DNA from: CAZQKW01 sp964594075
GTDB taxonomy: Bacteria; Desulfobacterota; WTBG01; CAIYCZ01
Reading direction: 5' to 3'
DNA length: 44,089 nt
Assembly: GCA_964594075.1 (NCBI GenBank)
Contig: CAZQKW010000033.1
Span: 1 to 44,089, forward strand
Made by a program: the position numbers and the translations under genes. Positions 35,009-43,672 of this stretch are shown one piece after another (position 1 is the stretch's first letter; every line of letters starts with the position of its first letter). The notes under the pieces were generated by a model. The model worked only from the letters and a program-made list of their open reading frames with translations. It was not told the DNA's origin and did no database searches.

Positions 35009-35173
35009 GTGGAGGTATTGCGAATGTTTCAAAAGTTGATTGATGGGATGAACAATTTTGAATTTGACCCTGCCGAGATAATGCTGGGACTCTGTGGTAT
35101 AACCATTCTGGTTATCTGGTTGAAAGCGCTTTCCACGCTGTGGGAATGTTCATTATTGTCACTGGTGCCCTGA
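35009..35173 (+). CDS. Small single-pass membrane protein (54 aa)
   Basis: A 54-residue reading frame starting at GTG 35009, eight bases after a near-perfect ribosome site AAAGGAGG (34993-35000). ATG 35024 is an alternative with GGAGG at 35011. Residues 24-44 form one membrane helix (IMLGLCGITILVIWLKALSTL). The N-terminus is short and amphipathic. It follows the sigma factor by 22 bp, so both should be on one Pho-driven transcript. A membrane protein co-made with a sigma factor could tether or inhibit it; this is inference. No family is recognised. Confidence 0.6.
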   Translation: MEVLRMFQKLIDGMNNFEFDPAEIMLGLCGITILVIWLKALSTLWECSLLSLVP

Positions 35174-35364
35174 CGACAGCGCTGCTCGCTCGCCCCATGA
35201 GTTCCCTTCTCTTTTATATTTTCTTTTTCTGGACTTTTCCAAAAATGTGCATTGCGCCGGGGCCGTGCTGCCAGCGACAGAGCATAGGGTTGTGGTGAAA
35301 AAAACCGCCGGCGCTGTCTCAGCTTCGCCAATGAAATATTACAGGGAAAAGTCCTCTGGTATTT

Positions 35365-37860
35365 TTATATTGCGGCCTGCTCATGCGTTTGGTTTTGATA
35401 CATGTCCCACAGGGCATCAAACGCGCCATCAAACGACCGGCTTTCCATATACTGTCGGGCTGCTCTTCCCATGGCCTTAAGCCGATTCGGATCCGACAAC
35501 AGCGTATGAACTGCTTCAAAAAGCTGCTGCTCGTCGTGGGCCTCAACCACCAGGCCGGTTTTCCCGGGAATGATATTTTCCTGGGGACCGCCGGCATTGG
35601 TAACGACCGCCGGAATTCCCGACGCCTGCGCTTCCAGTACCACATTGCCAAAAGTGTCGGTAGTGCTGGGAAAAACAAACAGGTCGCAGGACGCATAGAC
35701 GTCAGCAAGCTCTTCTCCTTCAAGGTATCCCGTAAAAATGCAGCGGATTCCCTGCAGGGAATCCTGTAATTCGCGCAAATACGGCCCGTCGCCGACAATA
35801 ACCAGCGTGACGTTATGCATCACGCGTGACAGTCGCTTAAACATGCCGGCTAAAAGATCAAGGTTTTTCTCTTTTGATACGCGGCCCACATAGAGAATTT
35901 TGTAGCCGTCAGGGGCTGCAGGGACGCGTCCGAAATAACCGTTGCGTTTTGCCGGATGAAACCGTTTCGTATCAACGCCGCGGGGCAGCAATTTTATTTT
36001 GTCCGGATTGATACCTTTGGCCTGGAGTTCCTGGGCCGTGCTCTGTGACGGGGCATACACGCAGTCCATCTGTGCATAATACCAGAGCGTGTATTTCCAC
36101 ATCAACTCTTCAATGGCGGCGTCGCCGGTGAGATACTGCGCATACTGCGGAAACGCCGTATGATACGTGCCGCTGAAGGGAAGTTTTAAAATATGCTTGA
36201 TGAGAAGCGCCGCTAATCCAATGGGCCCGGGGGTTGCAGAATGGATATGGGTAAACTGCTCTTCATAACAGTAGTTGAGCATTTGCAGCAGCGAAGGGAA
36301 GCATAATTTCTGATTAGGGTATTCCGGCACCCGATACACGCCGATAGGCTTAAAATTTTTTACCCCGGGGCAGTCAAGCGTATGCTCATCGTCACAGGTA
36401 ATAACTGTTAATTTTCTGTTGGTGGTGCGCGCACGTGCGAGCTGTTGCTGCAGCGTTATGGCAACGCCATTCACATCATAATACGTGTCGGTGAAATGGG
36501 CAATGTTAGGTTGCTGCGCTGTTCCACGCGTTGACGGGTCTGACTTTACAAACTGTTTGCGAATTTTATTGCTGAACTGCCGCTGGGTGGTAAACAGGGA
36601 AAACGCCAGAAAATAGGGAGACAAGACCGCATAGAGCGCTCCTGCAGACCCGATCGTTTGAAAAATGCTGAAAATATTGGCCCCGGCAAGATGGTCGAGA
36701 AAATAGTTGGAAAACTGCGCCAGCACCGTATCTGAAAGCTTATTAACAAAATAATACCAGATCTTTTCAACAGGATACGACTCATCCCTTCTCTTTTTAA
36801 CGGCTGGCGCCAGGTGGGGATCGTCAAGCAGGAGCTTATATGCTTCCGTGCGCAGCGCATCCTGAACGTTCTGCTCTGCCATTTCACGGTTTTTCACATG
36901 GCTTTTGTGGTTTAAAAAACGGTAAAACCTGCTCAACAACCCACCAGTCACTTCTGCGCTTTCCTGTAAATTTTGATCCATAAAACGCAACAACACATCC
37001 TTGTCTGCGTGGCGTTCAAGGTGTAATTTATTTTTATAGAACTGGTAGGCAATACAGTAAATATCATGCGCCAGGGTATGCGGGCTGGTCGTTCTGGTGA
37101 ACGCTTGAATCTGATTTGTTTCAATACCGGATAAAAATTCCTCAATGCCAACGGCGCCTTCCATCATGGTGTATGATGTGCCGATATTAATGGAACTGTG
37201 ATCGTCCGACCCGCCCGTAAGATGTTTTTTCCAGGGCTCCGGAAAAGGAGGTATGATGCGGTGCTTTTCAGCCAGCCGCACAATGTCCTGCGGCTGCAAT
37301 CGTGCGCATATATCCTTCAGGCAGGAATTCTGCACATCATCGCGCGCGCCGTTTAATTCCAGGTTTTTAAACAGCAGCAGCAGTTTTTCAACATGTGTTC
37401 CCGTAAGCCGCTCATTTACTGCATACAGCGGATGGGCCAGCACATGCACAATATTGTTTTGATTGAGATAGGCAACCAAATCAAAGATATTTTCTCTGAT
37501 TGCCTGAATATCGCGGTGAATTTTTTCCGTGATGTTATATACCAGGACATGCACTTTGCACTGATCATCGGGGAAATAGGTCGTAACCTCCTCGCTGATA
37601 AAGGTATCGGGAAAACGGGCTATCTCAAGGCATCCATCAATCATATTGTGGTCGGTGATGGTAACCAGGGTCATGCCCCGTTGTTTAGCAATCCGGTACA
37701 GGCGCAGCGGTTCGGTAAAGCTTTCCGGGCAGCCAAGTTTTTGCAAAATCCATTCAGTGGGCCGTTTGGAAAATTTTGAATGAACGTGAATATCCGCTTT
37801 GGTACTCTGAGGGTGCATGAGGTTATGTTTCATTGCGTTGCGCACTCCAAAAAAGCTCAT
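35365..37860 (-). CDS. PHP hydrolase-GT4 glycosyltransferase fusion (831 aa)
   Basis: A two-enzyme protein. The N-terminal about 300 residues are a PHP-type domain (KADIHVHSKFSKRPTE supplies the first metal ligands, VTITDHNMIDG the second, later VLAHPLYAVNE and LTGGSDDHSS). Residues 300-430 are a helical linker. The C-terminal about 390 residues are a GT-B, family 4 glycosyltransferase: FTDTYYDVNGVAITLQ as in SqdX/MgdA-type lipid glycosyltransferases, KLLPRGVDTKRFHP, YVGRVSKEKNLDLL and the donor-site motif DTFGNVVLEAQASGIPAVV. The start overlaps the psd stop (ATGA); Met10 is an alternative. Under phosphate limitation some bacteria cleave phospholipid head groups and glycosylate the freed diacylglycerol. 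A hydrolase-glycosyltransferase fusion in a Pho-driven operon could do both steps. Substrates are inferred. Confidence 0.78.
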   Translation of the reverse strand: MSFFGVRNAMKHNLMHPQSTKADIHVHSKFSKRPTEWILQKLGCPESFTEPLRLYRIAKQRGMTLVTITDHNMIDGCLEIARFPDTFISEEVTTYFPDDQCKVHVLVYNITEKIHRDIQAIRENIFDLVAYLNQNNIVHVLAHPLYAVNERLTGTHVEKLLLLFKNLELNGARDDVQNSCLKDICARLQPQDIVRLAEKHRIIPPFPEPWKKHLTGGSDDHSSINIGTSYTMMEGAVGIEEFLSGIETNQIQAFTRTTSPHTLAHDIYCIAYQFYKNKLHLERHADKDVLLRFMDQNLQESAEVTGGLLSRFYRFLNHKSHVKNREMAEQNVQDALRTEAYKLLLDDPHLAPAVKKRRDESYPVEKIWYYFVNKLSDTVLAQFSNYFLDHLAGANIFSIFQTIGSAGALYAVLSPYFLAFSLFTTQRQFSNKIRKQFVKSDPSTRGTAQQPNIAHFTDTYYDVNGVAITLQQQLARARTTNRKLTVITCDDEHTLDCPGVKNFKPIGVYRVPEYPNQKLCFPSLLQMLNYCYEEQFTHIHSATPGPIGLAALLIKHILKLPFSGTYHTAFPQYAQYLTGDAAIEELMWKYTLWYYAQMDCVYAPSQSTAQELQAKGINPDKIKLLPRGVDTKRFHPAKRNGYFGRVPAAPDGYKILYVGRVSKEKNLDLLAGMFKRLSRVMHNVTLVIVGDGPYLRELQDSLQGIRCIFTGYLEGEELADVYASCDLFVFPSTTDTFGNVVLEAQASGIPAVVTNAGGPQENIIPGKTGLVVEAHDEQQLFEAVHTLLSDPNRLKAMGRAARQYMESRSFDGAFDALWDMYQNQTHEQAAI

Positions 37861-38558
37861 TCAATCAGCACGGTTTCGCCCGCACGAACTTTGTCCCCCG
37901 GCTTAACCCTAATGTGCATCCCGGTTATCTGGCGCACCACCAGATCAACCTGGGAGCCCATCCGGATAAGGCCGAAAATGGCGCCGCGTTTTATAAAATC
38001 GCCTTCGCGCAGGTAGCTCTCAATGCGGTTGACGCGTTTACCCGCAATTTGCACCAGATAGCACGGGACGGGGACCCCGCGAAAAATACCGTTGAGTTTG
38101 GTTACGGTCCTTTCATTGTATAAAATATGCAAACTGTCTTTATACAGCGGCTTTTTCTTGAATATGGTTCTCACGTGCATGGGCAGCATGCATACATTGC
38201 GGCGAGCCGGATAATGCCGGATGCTTTCTATATGCCCTGAAAGTGGCGCGCGGTTATAATGGACGTTAAACGGGCTCATAAAAATACCAATGACAATTTT
38301 GGGGAACGAGAGATCTTCATGGATAAGGTCTTTGATATGGGCGCCCAGATTTTTTTTTACCAGAACCACATCTTCGTCGCGTTCCACCTGTTTTACATAC
38401 ACCACCGTTCCGTCGGCCGGGCTTATGATGGAGGAACCAGCCGGCGGTTGGCGGGACGGATTGCGAAAAAACCAGATAAAACGCCAGCAAATAAACAGAG
38501 CTATGAACAACAGGATGCCGCCGACAACAAGCGCGCTGTTTACTGAATAAACTTCCAT
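37857..38558 (-). CDS. psd: Phosphatidylserine decarboxylase proenzyme, short form
   Basis: A 233-residue protein with one N-terminal membrane helix (VGGILLFIALFICWRFIWFF). The family marks are FFRNPSRQPP, SPADGTV (catalytic Asp), FMSPFNVHYNRAPLSG (His) and a C-terminal FGLIRMGSQVDLVV, in which Gly-Ser is the self-cleavage site that makes the pyruvoyl group. This is the short type II form. It converts phosphatidylserine to phosphatidylethanolamine at the inner membrane. It overlaps the upstream methyltransferase gene by 19 bases and the downstream PHP-GT4 gene by four, so the three are one operon. A phospholipid-making enzyme in a Pho-driven operon is unexpected and may mean a modified head group is made here. 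Confidence 0.85.
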   Translation of the reverse strand: MEVYSVNSALVVGGILLFIALFICWRFIWFFRNPSRQPPAGSSIISPADGTVVYVKQVERDEDVVLVKKNLGAHIKDLIHEDLSFPKIVIGIFMSPFNVHYNRAPLSGHIESIRHYPARRNVCMLPMHVRTIFKKKPLYKDSLHILYNERTVTKLNGIFRGVPVPCYLVQIAGKRVNRIESYLREGDFIKRGAIFGLIRMGSQVDLVVRQITGMHIRVKPGDKVRAGETVLIE

Positions 38559-39235
38559 GTATTATCCTTGAGAACCCGAATCAGCGCCACCCCGGAAGAG
38601 AAGGGAAAGTTGATTACTTCAAAAAATTCCTCTTCCTGTTTGATGCTGTTAACAAGCTTCTTCACCCCTGCATGCCTGAGCAGTTCGCGAAGGTATAAAT
38701 TGGTATCGTGCAGGAAGATGTAGGTATTTTTATGGGAATGCCGTAACACGCTGTTGAAATCGTATTTTACTTGATAAAAAGCATGATTGCCGTCGATGAA
38801 TGCAATGTCAATGTCGGCTAAATGCAACACGTCGTAAAATTTAAAAAATTCCCTGCTGGTGTATTTATAGTGGGTGACGATTTGCTCCACAGAAAATCGC
38901 TTAAAATGTTCCGAGACCTTTTCCGGATCAGCCCACTGGTTCGTGCCGCCCACTGTTTTAAACGGCCCGTCTTTGATCAAAGAATAGGAAGGATCTATAA
39001 AGGTCAATACTCCCCGATTGCCATTATCTTTTATGCCAAGAGCAAGGCACACCACGCTGAAGCCGAAACCCGAACCGATGACCAGAACATGCTGCGGCCT
39101 CAAAGCCCTCACCAGACCATAGTAGAGGAATCCAAAGCCAATATTTAGGGTGGAACTGTCTTCGCAGTGGCCTAATGGCTTGGCGTAATCGAAAATGTCT
39201 TTTAAAAGGTTATTATTAAGGCTGAAGGTTTCCAT
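38540..39235 (-). CDS. Class I SAM-dependent methyltransferase (231 aa)
   Basis: A Rossmann-fold methyltransferase of the Methyltransf_24 type. The SAM-binding loop is VLVIGSGFGFSVVCLALG (about residues 46-63), with FIDPSYSL as the acidic strand and IDIAFIDGNHAFYQVKYDF and IFLHDTN as later core motifs. ATG 39235 follows AGGGAGAGG; an in-frame TTG at 39265 is rejected. It is first in the operon with psd and the PHP-GT4 fusion, driven by the minus-strand Pho-type box at 39304. Its substrate is unknown; a lipid head group or sugar is suggested by the neighbours. Confidence 0.75.
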   Translation of the reverse strand: METFSLNNNLLKDIFDYAKPLGHCEDSSTLNIGFGFLYYGLVRALRPQHVLVIGSGFGFSVVCLALGIKDNGNRGVLTFIDPSYSLIKDGPFKTVGGTNQWADPEKVSEHFKRFSVEQIVTHYKYTSREFFKFYDVLHLADIDIAFIDGNHAFYQVKYDFNSVLRHSHKNTYIFLHDTNLYLRELLRHAGVKKLVNSIKQEEEFFEVINFPFSSGVALIRVLKDNTWKFIQ

Positions 39236-39303
39236 GCATGGCCTCTCCCTATTTTCTTTCTCCAATCTGCAGCAATGCGCAGCAAGGCGTTTCTCTACTT
39301 TTA

Positions 39304-39359
39304 ATTTTAGGCCTTGTTTGTTAATCGTGTGTTAAGAATCAATGAAAAATTCTTAACAA
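39304..39359 (-). promoter_or_regulatory. Pho-type box and -10 for the lipid-remodelling operon
   Basis: On the minus strand, half-sites TTGTTAA (39359-39353, degenerate), TTTTCAT (39348-39342), TCTTAAC (39337-39331) and GATTAAC (39326-39320) repeat every 11 bp. The -10 TAAAAT (39309-39304) starts 50 bp after the first. It drives the methyltransferase, psd and PHP-GT4 genes. Confidence 0.78.
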
Positions 39360-39373
39360 ATTACTAATAGTTA

Positions 39374-39403
39374 TTGACAGCACGGGGTGTCCTATTTGAT
39401 AAT
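39374..39403 (+). promoter_or_regulatory. Sigma-70 promoter for the MBL-radical SAM-phoBR run
   Basis: A consensus -35 TTGACA (39374-39379) and a -10 GATAAT (39398-39403) are separated by 18 bp. Unlike the Pho-type promoters this has a proper -35, so it should work without activator. Two loose half-sites (39351, 39362) lie just upstream but do not obey the 50-bp rule. Confidence 0.65.
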
Positions 39404-39446
39404 CTTTTTTCATGAATGATAAAACAGCATAAAAAAGGAGGTCCTT

Positions 39447-40073
39447 ATGGTGCATGATATTATAAAAAAAATACATTGGCTGGGCCATGACGGCTTCAGA
39501 ATAGACACCGATAAAGTTATTTATTTCGATCCTTATCAGATAAAAACATCAGTCCCGGCAGATATCATCTTTATAAGCCATGAGCATTTTGACCACTGCT
39601 CAGAAGATGATGTCAGCAAAATACAAAAACAGGACACGGTGATCATTACCGATGCGGTTACCGCAAAAAAACTGAAAGGCACTATCAGGGTCGTAAAGCC
39701 CGGGGATACGATCGCAGTAGATGCCATATCCGTTGAAGTTGTTCCCTCCTATAACACGAATAAGAATTTCCACCCCAAATCTTCGGGAATGCTTGGTTTT
39801 GTCGTGACGGTGGAGGGGGTGCGGGTATATCATGCCGGAGACGCTGATTTTATTCCGGAGATGAAAACCATCAAAGCAGATATCGCCTTGCTGCCGGTGT
39901 CGGGAACCTATGTGATGACCGCGGACGAGGCGGTGCAGGCAGCGCTTGCGATAAAGCCGCAGGTGGCCATTCCCATGCATTATAATGCCATCGTCGGCTC
40001 GGAGAAAGATGCGCAGCTTTTTGCCGAAAAATTGCGGGGCAAAATTGACGTGGTGATTTTGCCGCAGGAATGA
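39447..40073 (+). CDS. MBL-fold metal-dependent hydrolase (208 aa)
   Basis: A 208-residue metallo-beta-lactamase-fold protein of the UlaG-like/UPF0173 type. The metal motif is H45-E-H47-F-D49-H50, further ligands are probably HAGDAD (about residues 131-136) and IPMHYN near 173-178, and the length is normal for the family. These enzymes hydrolyse lactones or phosphodiester-like bonds, but most have no known substrate. AAAAGGAGG precedes the ATG at ideal distance. It is first in a plus-strand run that leads through a radical SAM gene to the PhoB/PhoR pair. Confidence 0.82.
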   Translation: MVHDIIKKIHWLGHDGFRIDTDKVIYFDPYQIKTSVPADIIFISHEHFDHCSEDDVSKIQKQDTVIITDAVTAKKLKGTIRVVKPGDTIAVDAISVEVVPSYNTNKNFHPKSSGMLGFVVTVEGVRVYHAGDADFIPEMKTIKADIALLPVSGTYVMTADEAVQAALAIKPQVAIPMHYNAIVGSEKDAQLFAEKLRGKIDVVILPQE

Positions 40074-40113
40074 CTATAGCGGCCGGCAATCAACTAACGG
40101 CGATCAGCACGCA

Positions 40114-40137
40114 CAGCGTTCCGACTGCGGAACGCTG
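40114..40137 (+). other. Hairpin between MBL and radical SAM genes
   Basis: A perfect 9-bp stem, CAGCGTTCC (40114-40122) and GGAACGCTG (40129-40137), closes a six-base loop. No T-run follows, so it is unlikely to be a full terminator. It lies 18 bases before the ATG at 40156 and may stabilise the upstream message or limit translation of the downstream gene. Confidence 0.5.
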
Positions 40138-40155
40138 ATTAATACCGGAGAAAGC

Positions 40156-41088
40156 ATGGAACCGGTTTATCTCAGGGCATACCAAACTACCATGCTGCAG
40201 GAAAGAATTGAACAGGCGCTGGCAATTCTTTGGTGCTGCACGCTGTGCCCGCGCGAGTGCCGAGTAAACCGTCTGGCGGATGAACGAGGATTCTGCCAAA
40301 CAGGTAGGTATGCGCTGATTTCAAGTTATGCACCGCATTTCGGCGAGGAGGATCCCCTGGTCGGAAGCGGCGGTTCAGGCACCATCTTCTTTACCTACTG
40401 CAGCCTGGGCTGTGTATTCTGCCAGAACTATGATATCAGTCATCGCGGTGCAGGCGCCGAGGTTGGCGCCAGCAGTCTTGCCGCGATTATGATTCGCCTG
40501 CAGGAGCAGGGGGTGCATAATATCAATCTGGTAACGCCCTCGCATGTGGTAGCCCAAATACTGGAAGCACTTCCGCTGGCAATTGAAGCCGGACTGCGCC
40601 TGCCTCTGGTATATAATTCAAGCGGCTATGAAGCGGTTGAAACGCTGGCGCTGCTTGACGGCATTATTGATATATATATGCCGGATTTAAAATTTGCCGC
40701 GAGCGATAGTGCCCGCCGCTATTGCAATGCACCGGACTATCCGGAGCGGGCGCGGGCGGCAATTACCGAGATGCACCGACAGGTGGGGGCTCTGGTAATT
40801 AACGAGCAGGGAATAGCAGAGCGCGGCGTGCTGGTGCGGCATCTGGTGATGCCCGAGGGCACAGCCGGCACCTATGAACTTATGAAATTTCTGGCAGAGA
40901 ACGTTTCGCCGGACACCTATGTCAATATCATGAATCAATACCGGCCGTGCGGCGATGCGGAGAAATTTCCTGAAATATGCCGGGCAGTGACGGCAGCAGA
41001 ATATCAGCAGGCGCTGGAGGCTGCGCACCGTGCCGGCATACGCAGGCTTGACCGCCGGCTGCCCCGGTTTTTACTGGGCAGACACTGA
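40156..41088 (+). CDS. Radical SAM protein, PflA-activase-like (310 aa)
   Basis: A 310-residue radical SAM protein with the cluster motif C82-x3-C86-x2-C89 (TYCSLGCVFCQNYD). An N-terminal Cys-rich stretch (CCTLCPRECRVNR...GFCQTG, about residues 27-50) is typical of the pyruvate formate-lyase activase-like proteins often annotated as PflA-related. The C-terminal QYRPCGDAEKFPEICR also fits this branch. The real substrate of this branch is mostly unknown. GGAGAAAGC precedes the ATG. It lies 39 bp upstream of the PhoB-like gene and is probably co-transcribed, but no functional link to phosphate is apparent. Confidence 0.82.
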   Translation: MEPVYLRAYQTTMLQERIEQALAILWCCTLCPRECRVNRLADERGFCQTGRYALISSYAPHFGEEDPLVGSGGSGTIFFTYCSLGCVFCQNYDISHRGAGAEVGASSLAAIMIRLQEQGVHNINLVTPSHVVAQILEALPLAIEAGLRLPLVYNSSGYEAVETLALLDGIIDIYMPDLKFAASDSARRYCNAPDYPERARAAITEMHRQVGALVINEQGIAERGVLVRHLVMPEGTAGTYELMKFLAENVSPDTYVNIMNQYRPCGDAEKFPEICRAVTAAEYQQALEAAHRAGIRRLDRRLPRFLLGRH

Positions 41089-41127
41089 TTCCCGTTAAAA
41101 CCACTTCATTGTTTCCTTGGGAGATAT

Positions 41128-41808
41128 ATGAGCAAATTAATCGCCATAATAGATGACGAACCTGACATCGTTGAGCTGGTATCCATAAATTTGAAAAAGG
41201 CAGGGTTTGATACCAGAGGTTTTGCCAATCTGGAGAGCTTTTTATCGTTTTTAACAAAGCATACGCCCGATCTGGTCATCCTTGACTTGATGCTCCCCGA
41301 TGCAGATGGATTTGAAATATGTAAATATCTCAAACAGAAGGACCGGCTCGCATCTATTCCGATCATCATGCTGACCGCAAAGGCTGAAGAGACCGATAAA
41401 ATTCTGGGGCTTGAACTGGGGGCAGACGATTATATTACCAAACCGTTTTCGCCTCGTGAACTGGTGGCGCGGGTAAAAGTGGCGCTGCGGCGACAAACCC
41501 ATAAAGAGGATACAAAAAAGATAGATATCGGGCGAATCCTGACCATTGATCTGGAAAAGTTTGAAGTTCGCGTTGAAGGCAAGAGAGTGGATCTTACCAC
41601 CACTGAGTTCAAAATTTTACAGCTTTTATCTTCCAAGCAAGGGTGGGTGTTTTCCCGGGATAAAATTCTGGATTATCTCTGGGGCAGAGAGAAGGCGGTG
41701 CTTGACCGAACTGTGGATGTGCATGTTAAAAATCTGCGGGATAAGCTGGGGATTGCTGCTGCTTTTATTAAAAATATGCGGGGCATTGGTTATAAGCTGG
41801 AAGCATGA
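41128..41808 (+). CDS. phoB: PhoB-like response regulator
   Basis: A 226-residue OmpR/PhoB-family regulator. The receiver domain (1-120) has the acidic pocket D9/D10, the phosphorylation site D53 (LVILDLMLP), the switch Thr in MLTAKAEE and the Lys in DYITKPFSP. The C-terminal winged-helix DNA-binding domain is at about 130-226 (TTTEFKILQLLSSKQGWVFSRDKILDYLWG, TVDVHVKNLRDKLG). It overlaps the kinase gene by four bases (ATGA). Its family binds direct repeats spaced 11 bp with the -35 replaced, which is exactly the architecture of the eleven boxes in this window. The name PhoB is therefore well supported, although cognate binding is inferred. No Pho-type box directly precedes it. Confidence 0.85.
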   Translation: MSKLIAIIDDEPDIVELVSINLKKAGFDTRGFANLESFLSFLTKHTPDLVILDLMLPDADGFEICKYLKQKDRLASIPIIMLTAKAEETDKILGLELGADDYITKPFSPRELVARVKVALRRQTHKEDTKKIDIGRILTIDLEKFEVRVEGKRVDLTTTEFKILQLLSSKQGWVFSRDKILDYLWGREKAVLDRTVDVHVKNLRDKLGIAAAFIKNMRGIGYKLEA

Positions 41809-43541
41809 AAAAATCGCTATTTGCCAAAATATTTATAAGCTACCTGATACTCATCGTAACCCTGTCGTCCGTAATATTGTTTGTTTCGTTTCGCGCTATT
41901 AAGCAGTCCTACCTTGACACTGCTTCTCGGGATCTTACCCGTCTGTGCATAGCCCTTGAACCTAAAATTATCACGTTCCTGGCAGAGCAGCGTGTTTCGG
42001 AACTGGATGCGTTTGTCAAAGATCTGGGCAAACATATTCAAACGCGCATCACGGTGATTGATATGGAGGGCACGGTGCTTGCCGATTCGGAAAAAAATCC
42101 GCGCGATATGGAAAAACATAACCTTCGGGCTGAAATACTTCAGGCCCGCCAGGGAGCGGTCGGCACATCCGTGCGATTCAGCACGACGGTAAAAGAAGAA
42201 ATGCTGTATGTTGCCCTTCCTATAGAGCACAATGGCGCCCGCTTGGGCGTGCTGCGGGCGAGCTTGTTTTTGAAAGATATTAAAACGCTGTTGCATACAT
42301 TACAGGTCAGCATCATCGCAAGTGCGCTGGGTATCGGCATTGTGGCGCTGCTGGGGGCGGTACTTTTTGCGTATCATTTGACAAAGCCGGTTCGCCAGCT
42401 TATGGCTGCTGCACATCGGGTCGCAGCCGGCGATTTTAATGCCAAAGCGTTGCTTGACGCGACCGATGAATTTGGCGAACTGGGAAGAAGTTTCAATTAC
42501 ATGACTGAAGAATTAAGCCGATTTTTTGCCGAACTTTCATGGCGAAAAGATGAGCTTAACAGCATCATTGCATCTATTCAGGACGGGCTGCTGGTGCTGG
42601 ACAAAAAGGGGGTTGTCGTCTTAAGCAATGAAAGCATCCGCGCCATCGTGGCCAATCCGCACTGTGAAGGCAAATACTACTGGGAAGTTATCAGGGAGCC
42701 GCAATTCAATACGCTGGTAAATAGTGTCAGCACGGAAAAGAAAAGCGCTGCCACCGAAATCGCAATAAACGGCCGAACCTTTTTATGCAGTGCCGCCGCG
42801 CTGGGAGCGCAGGAAAAAATTGTTGTTATGTTTCACGATATAACCGAGGTCAAGCGGGTGGAGAAAATAAAAAAAGATTTTGTGGTAAATGTTTCCCATG
42901 AGTTGCGCACCCCCCTTACCTCTATTAAAGGTTTTGTGGAAACTCTTGAGGAGGAAAGCGGGGGGAAGAACCGCGAATACGTTAAGATCATAAAACGCAA
43001 TACCGAACGGCTCACCAATATTGTTGAAGATCTTCTGCTCCTGTCAGAACTCGAAGAAAAAGGCACAACGCTGCATCGCGAAGCCTGTGATTTCAAAACA
43101 ATGCTTGAGAACGTTCAGCGTATTTTTGAACACCGGCTCGCAGCAAAGGGGCTGGTAATGAAGATTGAAATCCCCGCAGACCTGCCGGTCATTATGGCGG
43201 ACTCCTTTAAACTTGAGCAGGTGTTTATCAACCTTATTGACAATGCTATTAAATACACGGAACATGGCGGCATCACCATAACCCTCGCCTGCATCAATAG
43301 CGTTATGCATATTACGGTAAGGGATACCGGCATAGGAATTCCCTCGGAACATCTGCCCCGAATTTTTGAGCGGTTTTACGTGGTTGACGCCTCCCGTTCC
43401 CGACAGCTTGGCGGAACCGGGCTGGGGCTTTCGATCGTCAAGCACATAGTGCTGCTGCACCAGGGCACGATAGATGTTCACAGCAGTTCTGAAGCAGGCA
43501 CCACTTTTCACATAACTCTACCGATCAACCTCCCTCAATAA
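41805..43541 (+). CDS. phoR: PhoR-like sensor histidine kinase
   Basis: A 578-residue membrane kinase. TM1 is at about 9-30 and TM2 at about 168-190, enclosing a 135-residue periplasmic sensor domain. A HAMP domain (about 190-245), a PAS domain (about 250-345), HisKA with the phospho-acceptor His365 (VVNVSHELRTPLTSIKGF) and an ATPase domain with DNAIKYTEHGG, DTGIGIP and GGTGLGLSIVKH follow. Gram-negative E. coli PhoR lacks a large periplasmic domain; this form resembles the Bacillus and deltaproteobacterial PhoR type. The four-base overlap with the response regulator indicates coupled synthesis. A weak terminator follows at 43585. Confidence 0.85.
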   Translation: MKKSLFAKIFISYLILIVTLSSVILFVSFRAIKQSYLDTASRDLTRLCIALEPKIITFLAEQRVSELDAFVKDLGKHIQTRITVIDMEGTVLADSEKNPRDMEKHNLRAEILQARQGAVGTSVRFSTTVKEEMLYVALPIEHNGARLGVLRASLFLKDIKTLLHTLQVSIIASALGIGIVALLGAVLFAYHLTKPVRQLMAAAHRVAAGDFNAKALLDATDEFGELGRSFNYMTEELSRFFAELSWRKDELNSIIASIQDGLLVLDKKGVVVLSNESIRAIVANPHCEGKYYWEVIREPQFNTLVNSVSTEKKSAATEIAINGRTFLCSAAALGAQEKIVVMFHDITEVKRVEKIKKDFVVNVSHELRTPLTSIKGFVETLEEESGGKNREYVKIIKRNTERLTNIVEDLLLLSELEEKGTTLHREACDFKTMLENVQRIFEHRLAAKGLVMKIEIPADLPVIMADSFKLEQVFINLIDNAIKYTEHGGITITLACINSVMHITVRDTGIGIPSEHLPRIFERFYVVDASRSRQLGGTGLGLSIVKHIVLLHQGTIDVHSSSEAGTTFHITLPINLPQ

Positions 43542-43584
43542 CGGCGGGACACCGTCTTTGAGGGGCGCACTCTGCCCAAGACCC

Positions 43585-43612
43585 GCCCGTAACTCACGCA
43601 CCGGGCTTTTTC
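43585..43612 (+). terminator. Weak terminator after phoR
   Basis: A 5-bp GC stem, GCCCG (43585-43589) and CGGGC (43602-43606), with a 12-base loop is followed by TTTTTCTT. It is short but ideally placed 44 bases after the phoR stop and just before the next Pho-type box. Confidence 0.5.
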
Positions 43613-43666
43613 TTCTTTAAAAATTAATAAAATCTTTATCCATTCTTAACAAATCTCTCTTATAGT
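43611..43666 (+). promoter_or_regulatory. Pho-type box and -10 ahead of the candidate small RNA
   Basis: Half-sites TCTTCTT (43611, weakest), AATTAAT (43622), TCTTTAT (43633) and TCTTAAC (43644) in 11-bp register, with -10 TATAGT at 43661-43666. The promoter lies 250 bases before the next gene but only about 55 bases before a strong hairpin, so it may make a short RNA. Confidence 0.78.
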
Positions 43667-43672
43667 CGGTGC

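Noticed and set aside
39351..39403. Pho-type control of the MBL-radical SAM-phoBR run
   Set aside because: Two loose half-sites occur, but the promoter has a consensus -35 and -10 with 18-bp spacing and breaks the 50-bp rule.
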